64,000 bases of DNA from Paludibacteraceae bacterium. Lineage in GTDB: Bacteria; Bacteroidota; Bacteroidia; Bacteroidales; Paludibacteraceae. The stretch is from NCBI GenBank assembly GCA_017471175.1, contig JAFUVS010000010.1, positions 22,747 through 86,746 of the forward strand. The letters run 5' to 3'. Position 1 is the stretch's first letter. Every line of letters starts with the position of its first letter. The notes beneath the pieces are model-generated. The model saw only the letters and a list, made by a program, of their open reading frames with translations. It searched no databases and was not told where the DNA came from. Positions 54,477 to 63,529 of the stretch are shown here, piece after piece. The position numbers were made by a program, and so were the translations under genes.

Positions 54477-56413
54477 CACCTCGTTATCTTCAGCCTTTAT
54501 GGCATAGTATTGGTTATCTGTTCGGTCTGCATATTTTGGCACTCTGTACAATGACGCTGTGCCGCCTGATCTTGCTATGGAGCAATATGCCGGCGGAAGA
54601 GATTGACTACGCATTGCTTTTTAGGGCATTGCTCATCGGCATTAAGTTTGACAATCTGATAGCCTGTTACGTGCAAGCCCTGCCGGTGGTGGTGCTGACG
54701 CTTATTACACTTCTCACACTGAAAAACCGAAACAAACAACGGATAGTGGCAGGTTGCAAGCGAGATATTGCATGGTGGGAAGGTATTTTGTTTGCTCTTG
54801 TTCTGTTCATTGAGGTTGCCAATGCGCGGTATTTTCATTTTTTCGACAACCATTTGAACTATGAAGTGACAGAATGGTTTGGTTTTGCCGGTGACACAGC
54901 CGGTATGGTGCTGCAAGACACGACCAATCTGTGGTTCTTGCTGATTGCCGTAATCGTGATAACTGCCTATGAACGGGTACTTGTACGCCTAACACGACGC
55001 TCAATAGCTCAACAACCATCGTTATTAGTGAGCAGCCCTATCCCTGTCCGCACATACATACAAAGCGGTATGATCTGCGTGTTGCTCTACGCATTGGTCT
55101 TTATCGGCATACGCGGCAGCCTGCAACGCTATCCGCTTAAAGTCAGTTTCGCCTATTTCTGCGACAAACCTTTCTACAATAAATTAGGTATCAATCCCGT
55201 ATTCAATATCGTAAAGACAGCCGAGAACGGGAAAAACAAGTTGCCCGATTTCTTATCGGCTGTCAGCGTGCAAGAAGCCGAAAAGTATGTGCAAAGTGAG
55301 TTACAGCGTCCGCTGACGGATTCGGTGGTTGCTCCCGTTGTTCTGACATCGCGTCCGAATGTGGTACTCATTTTGATGGAGTCGATGACAAGTGCCAACT
55401 TAGAGCGACAATATAACGGGCAGTATCTCACGCCTTATCTTCGTTCGCTGCGCGACAGTAGCTGGTATTGGAGCAATGCCTTTTCGGCGGGTATCCATAC
55501 CAACAACGGCATTGTGGCTTCACAATATGGCTATGTACCTAATTTTGCGCGCGCGATGATGGATGTGAACGCCAACCACTATACAGGTCTTCCCTACTAC
55601 CTTAAACAATCAGGTTATCATAACCTTGCTTTTGTTACAGGCAATCCGCAGTACGACAATATGAATAGTTTTTGGCGGGAGAACCATATCCCGCTTATCT
55701 ATTCGCTTTACGACTACGAAGAGAAGGCGGCGGTCAATAATTTCGGTGTGCCGGACGACTATATGTTCCGCTTCGGTATTGACAAACTGGGTTCGCAAGC
55801 AGAGCCTTTCTTTGCCACCTTCCTGACGGTGAGTAATCATCCGCCATACATCGTGCCGGAGACTTATCGCTCACGTGGCAAGAACGATGAAGAACGTATC
55901 ATTGCATACGCCGACGATGCCATCAGGCAGTTTATGGCAGTTGCCTGCCAAACCGAATGGGGACAGAACACGTTGTTTATTCTCTGTGCCGACCACGGTG
56001 CGCCGTTTGCTTCGCCATACGAGATGACCCTTCCGCTCAACACGATTCCTGTCTATTTTGTCGGAGCCGGATTGCAGCCACAGAGGATGACGCAACCTGC
56101 CTCGCAGATAGATATATGGACTACTACGCTCGGTTTGTTGGGCATCCCATACGACAATCCCACTTTAGGCATTGACTTACAGCGCAATGAACGGCGATAT
56201 GCATTCTTTGTCAGCAACGAACATCTGGGCGTGAGCGATGGCGAATGGTTCTGGTGCTACGGTTTGAACAGCCATCAGGAGCATCTCTATCGTATAGGAA
56301 GCGATGAGGATGTAAAAGACCACTACCCCGAACAAGCTGACGATATGCGCCGCTTCGGCACCTGTATGCAGCGCGTGAACTTGCAGAAAATGAATAACAA
56401 AACGACACTATGA
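54473..56413 (+). CDS. LTA synthase family phosphotransferase/sulfatase (copy 2)
   Basis: 646 aa. The architecture is the same as copy 1: an N-terminal membrane bundle (about residues 10-210), then VVLILMESMTSANLE, the nucleophile Thr in AGIHTNNGIVASQYG, and FILCADHGAPFA. The two copies are clearly diverged, so they likely act on different acceptors or in sequence. The stop overlaps the GT4 start as ATGA, so a sugar transferase and two headgroup transferases are made together. The acceptor is unknown. Confidence 0.87.
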   Translation: MTPRYLQPLWHSIGYLFGLHILALCTMTLCRLILLWSNMPAEEIDYALLFRALLIGIKFDNLIACYVQALPVVVLTLITLLTLKNRNKQRIVAGCKRDIAWWEGILFALVLFIEVANARYFHFFDNHLNYEVTEWFGFAGDTAGMVLQDTTNLWFLLIAVIVITAYERVLVRLTRRSIAQQPSLLVSSPIPVRTYIQSGMICVLLYALVFIGIRGSLQRYPLKVSFAYFCDKPFYNKLGINPVFNIVKTAENGKNKLPDFLSAVSVQEAEKYVQSELQRPLTDSVVAPVVLTSRPNVVLILMESMTSANLERQYNGQYLTPYLRSLRDSSWYWSNAFSAGIHTNNGIVASQYGYVPNFARAMMDVNANHYTGLPYYLKQSGYHNLAFVTGNPQYDNMNSFWRENHIPLIYSLYDYEEKAAVNNFGVPDDYMFRFGIDKLGSQAEPFFATFLTVSNHPPYIVPETYRSRGKNDEERIIAYADDAIRQFMAVACQTEWGQNTLFILCADHGAPFASPYEMTLPLNTIPVYFVGAGLQPQRMTQPASQIDIWTTTLGLLGIPYDNPTLGIDLQRNERRYAFFVSNEHLGVSDGEWFWCYGLNSHQEHLYRIGSDEDVKDHYPEQADDMRRFGTCMQRVNLQKMNNKTTL

Positions 56414-57582
56414 CTACTATCTATATCGACGCAAAACGCGCTTTTCTCAATCGGCGGGGATTGGGCAATTACAGCCGTGATGTCATTCGACTGCTGACCA
56501 CCTATGCGCCTCAGAACCAATACTGCCTGCTTACACCGCGATACAACGGAAACGCAGACTTATTTCCGAATGATTGTGCGTGGATAAACACCGCTTTGCC
56601 GAAAAGCAGATGCAATGTCCTACAGCCGAAAGGATTATGGCGTTTATGTCCTTCGCTGTGGCGAACGTATGGCTGCACCGAAGCGATAAGGCAACTTAAT
56701 CAACAGAATGGAGACAGCAACAATCCGATCACTGCCCAATCCATTTATTGGGGACTATCCGGCGAAGTGCCATACGGTATCAGAAAAACCGGCTGCAAGG
56801 TAGTCGTTACGATGCACGATTGTATTTTTATGCGCTATCCGAACCTATACAGTCCCACTTACCGCGCCTTGTTTGCCCGCAAAGTGCAGTATGCCTGCCG
56901 CGTAGCAGACCTTATCATAGCCATCTCCGAGCAGACCAAACAAGATCTGATTGCTTTCTTCCACGCCGATGAGAAGAAGATACGCGTGGTGTATCAAGGC
57001 TGTAACAATCGTTTTCGCGAACCGATTACCGAAGCCCAAATCCATCAAGCCAAGAGCCGGTATGACCTGCCCGAACGCTACTTGCTGGATGTGGGTGCCA
57101 TTGAACCGAGGAAGAACCTAATGAACCTCATTCGCGGAATGGCTTCAGAAGAAATCAAGTTACCATTAGTAGCCATCGGCGGCAAGTCAGCCTACGCCGA
57201 ACAATGCCGACAAGAAGCGGAACGATCGGGTGTACGGATATTGTTGCGGCACAATGTGGATTTCAACGATTTTCCCGCCCTCTATAAAGGAGCAGAGGTG
57301 ATGTGCTATCCGAGTATCTTTGAGGGCTTTGGTATTCCTATCTTGGAAGCGATGTGCGTGGGTACGCCTGTCTTGACCTCAACAGGCAGTTGCTTTGCCG
57401 AAACAGGTGGCGAAGCCGCTCTCTATGCCAATCCGGATAGCCCGCAAGAAATCGGTAAGCAACTAAAGCGCGTATTGACAGACAATGTTTTACGCGCTAA
57501 AATGGTTGCAAAAGGCTACGAGCAGGCAGAAAAATTTACCGATGAACGGGTGGCGCAAAACTTGACGGATTTACTTTTCTAA
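56410..57582 (+). CDS. GT4 family glycosyltransferase
   Basis: 390 aa, GT-B fold. The N-terminal half starts IYIDAKRAFLNRRGLGNYSRD and includes VVVTMHDCIFMRYP. The C-terminal donor-binding half has LLDVGAIEPRKNLMNLI and the EX7E-like segment EVMCYPSIFEGFGIPILEAMCVGTPV. It probably adds a sugar to an envelope glycan in the cytoplasm, fitting the upstream phosphotransferase genes. Its last 47 bp overlap the convergent GT90 gene. Confidence 0.9.
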   Translation: MTTIYIDAKRAFLNRRGLGNYSRDVIRLLTTYAPQNQYCLLTPRYNGNADLFPNDCAWINTALPKSRCNVLQPKGLWRLCPSLWRTYGCTEAIRQLNQQNGDSNNPITAQSIYWGLSGEVPYGIRKTGCKVVVTMHDCIFMRYPNLYSPTYRALFARKVQYACRVADLIIAISEQTKQDLIAFFHADEKKIRVVYQGCNNRFREPITEAQIHQAKSRYDLPERYLLDVGAIEPRKNLMNLIRGMASEEIKLPLVAIGGKSAYAEQCRQEAERSGVRILLRHNVDFNDFPALYKGAEVMCYPSIFEGFGIPILEAMCVGTPVLTSTGSCFAETGGEAALYANPDSPQEIGKQLKRVLTDNVLRAKMVAKGYEQAEKFTDERVAQNLTDLLF

Positions 57583-58552
57583 GATACTTATCCATCACAC
57601 CGAGAGCAATCAGTTGTTCACGGCGTTTATCTTTGAATTGCTCTACGTAGGTATGTGCGTGGTCTATAATTTGCCGGGCTTGTTCGGGATGGTTGTTGTA
57701 GAATGTGAGCCGCTGCTCCAAATCGCTGAAATCGGGTTTGATTTCGATATAATGGTAATCCGGAATAAGCGTTCCCTCCATAAACCACGTTTCACACGTC
57801 GGGCGCGGCATAACGGCTATCGAATTACTTGACATCACCCACTTGAGGTTGGAAGCCACATCGTTACCTTCCAAAGCCATAATATAGCGGTATTGCAGAT
57901 GGTCGCGAATGGTTTTCTTGCCGGTTTGCCATTCTGCGGGGACTGTTCCCTGACGGCTCACATCCCCGCAATCGCAGACGGACGAACCAAAATAACGATG
58001 CATAAAATCCATCCGCGACTGCTTTCCTGCCACTTTCCCCCGGAAGATAGCCATCGGCTTTTTATCTTCCCACGACAAATCGTCCTTGACAAAGATGAAA
58101 TGACGCACCTTATCCATTTTGAGTAGCGTACTATTTCTGACAGCACCAGCAAGCGGACGACTCTTGACTATAGACGGCAAATCGGGAACGTGAACAATAT
58201 CGCCCGGCAGCAATTCCCAACGGAGATGCGGGTCGAAATAGCGAACGATTTCCCTGCTGTCGAAAAAATAGACTTTCTGCTTTTTAGGAATCTTTTGTTC
58301 GCCAATAGTAGGACTGCTTGCCGAAAGGGAAACCGATTGCTCAAGTTGGCAGTAATAGTCAATACGCTGACGAATATATTCTTTGTCTTCGCGTCTTTCG
58401 ATTTGCGAAAGAAGTCGCTCGCGCAGACTACGCCAAAAGCCATTCGGCACAAGCAGCGAAGCATAGCCGCGCAGATAATAAGCCAACTTGGAGTTCTTGC
58501 CGCTATGGAGCAGATAATTCAGTCGGCGTATCATTGCTTTAATGATAGGCAT
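57536..58552 (-). CDS. GT90 (CAP10-like) glycosyltransferase
   Basis: 338 aa. Recognisable family parts are KKPMAIFRGKVAGKQSRMDFM, then YRYIMALEGNDVASNLKWVMSSNSIAVMP and ETWFMEGTLIPDYHYIEI, the CAP10/LpsA-type pattern used by bacterial LPS glycosyltransferases. There are no membrane spans. A role in LPS core or O-chain synthesis is inferred. It begins directly after the nucleosidase stop (TAAATG) and converges with the GT4 gene, overlapping it by 47 bp. Confidence 0.87.
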   Translation of the reverse strand: MPIIKAMIRRLNYLLHSGKNSKLAYYLRGYASLLVPNGFWRSLRERLLSQIERREDKEYIRQRIDYYCQLEQSVSLSASSPTIGEQKIPKKQKVYFFDSREIVRYFDPHLRWELLPGDIVHVPDLPSIVKSRPLAGAVRNSTLLKMDKVRHFIFVKDDLSWEDKKPMAIFRGKVAGKQSRMDFMHRYFGSSVCDCGDVSRQGTVPAEWQTGKKTIRDHLQYRYIMALEGNDVASNLKWVMSSNSIAVMPRPTCETWFMEGTLIPDYHYIEIKPDFSDLEQRLTFYNNHPEQARQIIDHAHTYVEQFKDKRREQLIALGVMDKYLRKVNPSSFAPPVHR

Positions 58553-59062
58553 TTATTCCACTCCTTGTGTGAGTTGGTGGTAAGTATGCAAGGAAAGGTT
58601 ATCGCTGACTACTTTGAGAGCCGATACACGCTCAAAACCAAGGGCAGCAATATAAGCAAGTTCCATATCAAAGACACAGTCCTTGTAGTCAGACTGCAAG
58701 ACAAAGTCGCTGTTGGTATAACATACGGCGCGGCGGTCGGCAATAGGGAAGAGGGATGCGAAACTTTGTGCGTGTTCACCTTCGCTCATATCGCAAGGCG
58801 AAATAGGTAGGACAGGTTCGTCATACTTGCAATTAGGGTGATTGAGACGAACCTCACTGACTTCGACCAACGTTCCGATTTCAAAATTAGCACTGCCGGC
58901 ATAGCCGATGTTCAAGATGCGTGTATCGCGCGGTAAATCACGCAACGAGCGAATGATATTAACGGCTCCTACACCGGTTACGCACACTTCCCACGTGCAG
59001 TCAGGAATGTACTTCTCAATCAGTTTTCTTTCGCCTTCTTCGGCAATCACAATCAGATTCAT
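58553..59062 (-). CDS. phosphorylase-superfamily nucleosidase (MTA/SAH nucleosidase-like)
   Basis: 169 aa, shorter than typical MTAN enzymes of about 230 aa. The core motifs are VTGVGAVNIIRSL near the start, LNIGYAGSANFEIGTLVEV and CVFDMELAYIA, where the Met-Glu pair matches the ribose-binding VDMEGAA region, followed by KVVSDN with the catalytic Asp. It probably cleaves a purine nucleoside. It is coupled to the GT90 gene without a gap and has its own -7 box upstream. Confidence 0.78.
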   Translation of the reverse strand: MNLIVIAEEGERKLIEKYIPDCTWEVCVTGVGAVNIIRSLRDLPRDTRILNIGYAGSANFEIGTLVEVSEVRLNHPNCKYDEPVLPISPCDMSEGEHAQSFASLFPIADRRAVCYTNSDFVLQSDYKDCVFDMELAYIAALGFERVSALKVVSDNLSLHTYHQLTQGVE

Positions 59063-59087
59063 AGAATATTCTTTCGGTTTTACGCTG

Positions 59088-59096
59088 ACAAAGGTA
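59088..59096 (-). promoter_or_regulatory. -7 box of the nucleosidase-GT90 transcript
   Basis: TACCTTTGT on the minus strand, 26 bp before the ATG at 59062. Confidence 0.6.
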
Positions 59097-59176
59097 CGCC
59101 GATTTTTTGATTATCAAGCATAAAGGTACACTTTTTACCATTAAATTGCGAAAATAGCAGTTGGCGGCGAAAAATG

Positions 59177-59209
59177 TTTGTCAGTGTCAAATAGTTGCCG
59201 TATTTTTGC
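59177..59209 (+). promoter_or_regulatory. promoter of the pRiA4b ORF-3/miaA genes
   Basis: TTTG (59177-59180) and TATTTTTGC (59201-59209) are 20 bp apart, the canonical Bacteroidota spacing. The ATG is at 59235. Confidence 0.7.
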
Positions 59210-59234
59210 GAGCGTTACAATCGAATACAAACAA

Positions 59235-59786
59235 ATGATTTACACACTCACGTTTTCGAGCGAGGAAGTTGAGAATTTCCGCCTCGTTTTTGCTGCGGAC
59301 AGCAGCAGCAGTTTTTTGGACTTGCATAAAGCCATTTTAGCAGCCGCCAAGTACAGCGATGACCAGATGACCTCGTTCTTTATGTGCAACGACCGCTGGG
59401 AGAAAGAGCAGGAAGTAACGCTCATCGAAATGGACAAGAACTTCGAGTACGACAATATGACGATGGAAGACACCCGCTTGGAAGACCTGCTGCACGAGAA
59501 GGGCGACCGGCTCATCTACATTTTCGACCCGATGTTTGAGCGGTATTTCTTCGGTCGTCTGACCGATATGAAAGCCGGTCACCAAGACGGCGTTACGCTC
59601 AAGCAGAAACAAGGCAAAGCCCCCAAACAACTTCAGACGGAGCAGGATTTTGACGCTCAGTTCAAGAAGAGCAATACGGACTTGGGCTTGGACGAAGATT
59701 TCTACGGAGACTCCGAATATGAAGCCGGCGATATAGACGCAGAGGGATTCCAAGACCTGAGTTTTGACGATGGGTCAATGTTCTGA
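59235..59786 (+). CDS. pRiA4b ORF-3 family (IS1096 passenger-like) protein
   Basis: 183 aa from the ATG at 59235. The fold segment LDLHKAILAAAKYSDDQMTSFFMCNDRWEKEQEVTLIEMD and the later RLEDLLHEKGDRLIYIFDPMFERYFFGRL are characteristic. In Bacteroidota this protein is a chromosomal gene commonly next to miaA and is not associated with a transposon, despite the family name. The acidic C-terminal 40 residues are low-complexity. Function is unknown. It overlaps miaA by 17 bp. Confidence 0.85.
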   Translation: MIYTLTFSSEEVENFRLVFAADSSSSFLDLHKAILAAAKYSDDQMTSFFMCNDRWEKEQEVTLIEMDKNFEYDNMTMEDTRLEDLLHEKGDRLIYIFDPMFERYFFGRLTDMKAGHQDGVTLKQKQGKAPKQLQTEQDFDAQFKKSNTDLGLDEDFYGDSEYEAGDIDAEGFQDLSFDDGSMF

Positions 59787-60666
59787 TTTTTTATCCGTTA
59801 TCATAGGTCCGACCGGCGTTGGGAAGACCGACTACGCCCTCCGTCGCGCCCAAGAATGGGGGTGTCCTATCGTTAATTGCGACTCACGGCAGATCTATCG
59901 GGAACTCCCTATCGGCACGGCAGCCCCTACGGCAGAAGAGCAGGCGAAAGTCAGGCACTATTTCGTGGGAACTCATTCGCTTAGCGAAGACTACAATGCC
60001 GGTCAATATGAACGCGATGCTGTCAGCCTGCTCTGCGAATTGATGCACAACCATTCCGGCAATACTCCCTTCGCCATCCTGACCGGCGGCAGTATGCTCT
60101 ATATGAACGCCGTACTCAAAGGATTGGACAATCTGCCTTCCGTACCGCCCGCCATACGACAAGCAGTACAGAACGAATACAGGACGAACGGCTTACAGTG
60201 GCTGCAAGAAGAAGTGCAACGCATCGATCCCGCCTATTGGAACGAAGTGGACCGTCAGAATCCGCAACGGTTGCTACACTGCATCGAAATAACACGAACG
60301 GCTGACATCCCCTACTCTGCCCTACGAACACAAACGGCTATTCACCGCCCGTGGAACGTACATATCACCTCGTTAGTCAGACCCCGTGAAGAGTTGTACA
60401 ACCGCATCAACCGGCGTGTGGAACAAATGATAGCCAACGGCTTGGAAGAGGAAACACGACAAGCCTACCTGCCTTTCAAACAGCAAGGTCTGCCTGTCCC
60501 CAACAGCCTACGCACCGTAGGGTACAACGAAATGATTGACTACATCGAAGGACGATGCACCAAACAGGAAGCCATCGACAAAATCAAACAACATACCCGC
60601 AACTATGCCAAACGCCAAATGACTTGGTACAGAAACAGCACAAGCAACTGGTATTCAGCCGACTGA
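59770..60666 (+). CDS. miaA: tRNA dimethylallyltransferase
   Basis: 298 aa from the ATG at 59770, close to the P-loop IIGPTGVGKTDYALR. Other motifs are NCDSRQIYRELPIGTA and the FAILTGGSMLYMNAVLKG segment; the tail has RNYAKRQMTWYRN. It transfers a dimethylallyl group to A37 of tRNAs reading UNN codons. A TTG six bases earlier is also possible. It overlaps the upstream gene and is followed 35 bp later by the PKD lipoprotein. Confidence 0.95.
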   Translation: MGQCSDFLSVIIGPTGVGKTDYALRRAQEWGCPIVNCDSRQIYRELPIGTAAPTAEEQAKVRHYFVGTHSLSEDYNAGQYERDAVSLLCELMHNHSGNTPFAILTGGSMLYMNAVLKGLDNLPSVPPAIRQAVQNEYRTNGLQWLQEEVQRIDPAYWNEVDRQNPQRLLHCIEITRTADIPYSALRTQTAIHRPWNVHITSLVRPREELYNRINRRVEQMIANGLEEETRQAYLPFKQQGLPVPNSLRTVGYNEMIDYIEGRCTKQEAIDKIKQHTRNYAKRQMTWYRNSTSNWYSAD

Positions 60667-60701
60667 CACGACAATAATGAACAATAACATATTTAACAGC
60701 A

Positions 60702-61709
60702 ATGAAATACAACTATTTATATGTACTCCTATTCACTCTGATTATCACAAGTTGCCATAAAGTGAGCGTTGATTTTTCCTACGCTCCCGCCACCCCGAAA
60801 ACCGGCGAGAAAGTAACCTTTACCAACCTCTCTCAAAACGGCGAGGACTACACGTGGCAATTCGGAGACAATCAAACAGCAAACACCAAAAGTTCCTCCC
60901 ACACATACCGCAAGGCGGGAACGTATATCGTTACACTCAGCGAAAAACGCAGCAAAAAGACGTGCACCCACGCCGTAACGGTGACTGACAGCGTGGCTTC
61001 GATAGGAATAGATACCATCTCTATCCACCGCTACGACAGCGTCACACTCAAAGCCCAAGTCTGGAATCCTTTCTCGCACGAAGTGTCGTATGAATGGCAA
61101 TTGGACAAGAATACCGAACTGGTTTACGGCAGTTTGGAGAGTGATAGTATCGTGGTACTGTTCAAGCATTTCCGCAATATCAGCGATGACTGCCCCACTA
61201 CCGTTTACGTTGGATTGGATGTAACAATGGACGATGAACAGCATCACATCGAGCGAACCATCACCATATTAGACCGGCCTACTTGGTCGCTGCTCTACCG
61301 CACCTCCGATGACTACTACTACCAGCTCGTCTATATGCCTTACTATGACGAAGTTTACAGTCTCAACAGACAGGAAGGTTCGCGCCGTTATACCGAAGAG
61401 GAAGGACGCGCTGCCTTAAACGGTATGACCCTCGTCAAACAAGCTATTGACCCGATGGAGAACAAACGCTATACCGCCACCGACAACGGATTGTATGTCA
61501 GCCATCTGAACGGCGATAATGAGGTGCAAATCTGTACCGATTCCATTGGGACGATATTGCTTGACGCAACGCACCAACGTATTTTCTACACCACAGCGAA
61601 AGGCGTTTATGCCCTGCCGCTCATCTATTCGTCCAATAACCAAAGCAAGGAAACGCCTATCAAAATCAACGACTTGACGAGCATTATAGCAATGACAACC
61701 AAAGAATAA
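60702..61709 (+). CDS. PKD-domain surface lipoprotein
   Basis: 335 aa. The lipoprotein signal (NYLYVLLFTLIITSCHK) has its lipidated Cys at residue 18. One PKD domain lies at about residues 22-98 (PKTGEKVTFTNLSQNGEDYTWQFGD..., TYRKAGTYIVTLS). A second Ig-like stretch follows (VTLKAQVWNPFSHEVSYEWQL). The C-terminal half has WTD-like propeller segments (ATDNGLYVSHLNGDNEVQICTDSIGTILLDATHQRIFYTT). It is probably an exposed or periplasmic binding protein. It lies 11 bp before the glycogen synthase gene; a functional link is unclear. Confidence 0.78.
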   Translation: MKYNYLYVLLFTLIITSCHKVSVDFSYAPATPKTGEKVTFTNLSQNGEDYTWQFGDNQTANTKSSSHTYRKAGTYIVTLSEKRSKKTCTHAVTVTDSVASIGIDTISIHRYDSVTLKAQVWNPFSHEVSYEWQLDKNTELVYGSLESDSIVVLFKHFRNISDDCPTTVYVGLDVTMDDEQHHIERTITILDRPTWSLLYRTSDDYYYQLVYMPYYDEVYSLNRQEGSRRYTEEEGRAALNGMTLVKQAIDPMENKRYTATDNGLYVSHLNGDNEVQICTDSIGTILLDATHQRIFYTTAKGVYALPLIYSSNNQSKETPIKINDLTSIIAMTTKE

Positions 61710-61720
61710 CTTTTTTAATT

Positions 61721-63310
61721 ATGCCTGATTATATATTTGAAACCTCCTGGGAAGTGTGCAACCACATAGGCGGCATCCATACGGTGCTTTCTTCACGCGC
61801 TGCACGTATGCAATCCATCGGAAAAGACCACGTTTTTTTCTTTGGACCGGATTTGAAAGAACATTCCGACCTCGAATTCAAGGAAGACCGCCGTATGCTT
61901 CGCAGTTGGCATGAACAAATTGGCAAACAACAAGATATGCCCCGCATACGAATCGGCAGATGGGATGTATTTGGTAGTCCGATAGCTATTCTGGTCGATT
62001 ATAGCCACCTTTGGAGCCGGAAAGATGCCATCTACGCTTGGGCTTGGGAACAATTCGGTGTACAGAGTCACGCCGCCTATGGTGACTACGATGACTCATG
62101 CCTGTTCGGCTATGCAGTGGGACAAACAATGCAGTCGCTTTATGATTTTCTTTTGACGCTGAAAGGGAATAGCAACCAAAACACTTTTGCTGCCCATTCC
62201 AACGAGTGGCAAACAGGCTTTACCATCTTCTATCTTCGTGCTTTCTGCCCTGCTATACGCACATTGTTTACCACCCACGCAACGGGTATAGGACGCTCTA
62301 TTGCAGGCAACGGGAAGCCTCTTTACGACTATTTTGACGGGTATAACGGCGACCAAATGGCGCAAGAGTTGAATATGGTCAGCAAACACTCCGTTGAGAA
62401 AAAGGCTGCCCACTATGCGCATTGTTTCACCACGGTGAGCGACCTGACAGCACGCGAATGTGAGCAACTACTTGATAAAAAGCCCGACATCGTTACGCCC
62501 AACGGCTTTGACCTTGATTTTATGCCTCCGAAAGCGGAGTTCGACCACAAACGCAGAGCAGCAAGACTGATGCTTTATGTTCTTTTCATCCGTTGTCTCT
62601 CCAAGATCAATATAGCCGAGGCGAGAAGAATCTCGAAAGCAAGAATAGAACCGCTGTATATCGCCATCTCCGGCAGACAGGAGTGGAAAAACAAAGGCAT
62701 AGATGTGTTCCTTCAAGCGATGGACCGGCTATCAGAAGAAGCGAGCGACCGCCCCATAGTGGCGTTCGTGATGATTCCTTACCTTAAACAAGCCACGTAC
62801 ACCAAAGGGAACATAACTGTCATCTTCCTGCCTTTCTACCTCCCGCTGACAGGGAAAGAGAACTACGGCGATGTCGAACAATGTGCAGACTATTTCTGCC
62901 AAGAGCTGCTAAAGGGAGTCCCGTATTATGACCTGCTTGTAGGTATGGATTTGACGGTTTTCCCAAGCTACTACGAACCATGGGGCTATACGCCGATGGA
63001 GTCCATCGCTTTTCACGTCCCCACCATCACTACCACGTTAGCAGGGTACGGTGTTTGGGCAGAACAAGCGTTGGCTAAAAACAAGTCAAGCGAACCAACT
63101 TTCCCGCCCGTCACCGTCATTCACAGAACGGACAGTAATAGCGAAGAGGTGGTTAGGCGGATTGTTCAGACCATTCGCACCTTCTTGTCACTTAACGAGA
63201 AAGAGGTAGCGGAGATAAGAAAAGCCGCTGCAAGTCTATCCAAAAAGTCCACGTGGAAGCATTTCCTTACCTATTACCAAAAGGCGTATCAAATAGCCTT
63301 ATCAAAATAA
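61721..63310 (+). CDS. glycogen/starch synthase, GT3-like
   Basis: 529 aa. It begins PDYIFETSWEVCNHIGGIHTVLSS, the motif of the Bacteroidota glycogen synthases related to eukaryotic GT3 enzymes. Later landmarks are NTFAAHSNEWQTGF, FTTHATGIGRSIAG, TVSDLTARECEQLL, the donor-side VTPNGFD and the C-terminal LTVFPSYYEPWGYTPMESIAFHVPTITTTLAG. It elongates alpha-1,4-glucan in the cytoplasm. No branching enzyme or glycogen phosphorylase is adjacent. A pheT remnant and a terminator follow. Confidence 0.88.
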   Translation: MPDYIFETSWEVCNHIGGIHTVLSSRAARMQSIGKDHVFFFGPDLKEHSDLEFKEDRRMLRSWHEQIGKQQDMPRIRIGRWDVFGSPIAILVDYSHLWSRKDAIYAWAWEQFGVQSHAAYGDYDDSCLFGYAVGQTMQSLYDFLLTLKGNSNQNTFAAHSNEWQTGFTIFYLRAFCPAIRTLFTTHATGIGRSIAGNGKPLYDYFDGYNGDQMAQELNMVSKHSVEKKAAHYAHCFTTVSDLTARECEQLLDKKPDIVTPNGFDLDFMPPKAEFDHKRRAARLMLYVLFIRCLSKINIAEARRISKARIEPLYIAISGRQEWKNKGIDVFLQAMDRLSEEASDRPIVAFVMIPYLKQATYTKGNITVIFLPFYLPLTGKENYGDVEQCADYFCQELLKGVPYYDLLVGMDLTVFPSYYEPWGYTPMESIAFHVPTITTTLAGYGVWAEQALAKNKSSEPTFPPVTVIHRTDSNSEEVVRRIVQTIRTFLSLNEKEVAEIRKAAASLSKKSTWKHFLTYYQKAYQIALSK

Positions 63311-63315
63311 TCTAT

Positions 63316-63461
63316 CCCAAAGAAATAAATTGGCTGCGTCAGTATATTGATACCCAAGATGACACACAAACAATAGCGCGAATCCTGACCGACATCGGTT
63401 TGGAAGTCGGCCAGTAGAAACAGTAGAAACCATTCGCGGCGGTTGGGAAGGCAAAGCCTAA
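63316..63461 (+). pseudogene. pheT: remnant of the pheT 5' end (phenylalanyl-tRNA synthetase beta)
   Basis: Frame 63316-63417 reads PKEINWLRQYIDTQDDTQTI and on to IGLEVGQ before a stop. Shifting frame at 63414 continues VETVETIRGGWEGKA and then stops at 63461. Together this matches the first 48 or so residues of Bacteroidota PheT (NWLKxY..., SIGLE, VEEVETIKGGLEG). There is a one-base indel, no start codon and nothing after the GGxEG motif. It is a broken 5' fragment between glycogen synthase and fic. Confidence 0.7.
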
Positions 63462-63502
63462 AGACAAGTACAAAGGAACTAAGTACCAAGAACCAATTTC
63501 AT

Positions 63503-63529
63503 AAAAGCGTCCTTTAGGACGTTTTTTTT
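63503..63529 (+). terminator. intrinsic terminator after the glycogen synthase region
   Basis: GCGTCC and GGACGT form a short stem around TTTA, followed by TTTTTTTT. Confidence 0.75.

Noticed and set aside
52602-56413. True lipoteichoic acid synthesis
   Set aside because: The envelope genes here are Gram-negative (LptD, LPS-type transferases); the family name reflects homology only.
59235-59786. Mobile element, suggested by the IS1096-passenger family name
   Set aside because: No transposase or terminal repeats are present, and the gene is a standard neighbour of miaA in this phylum.
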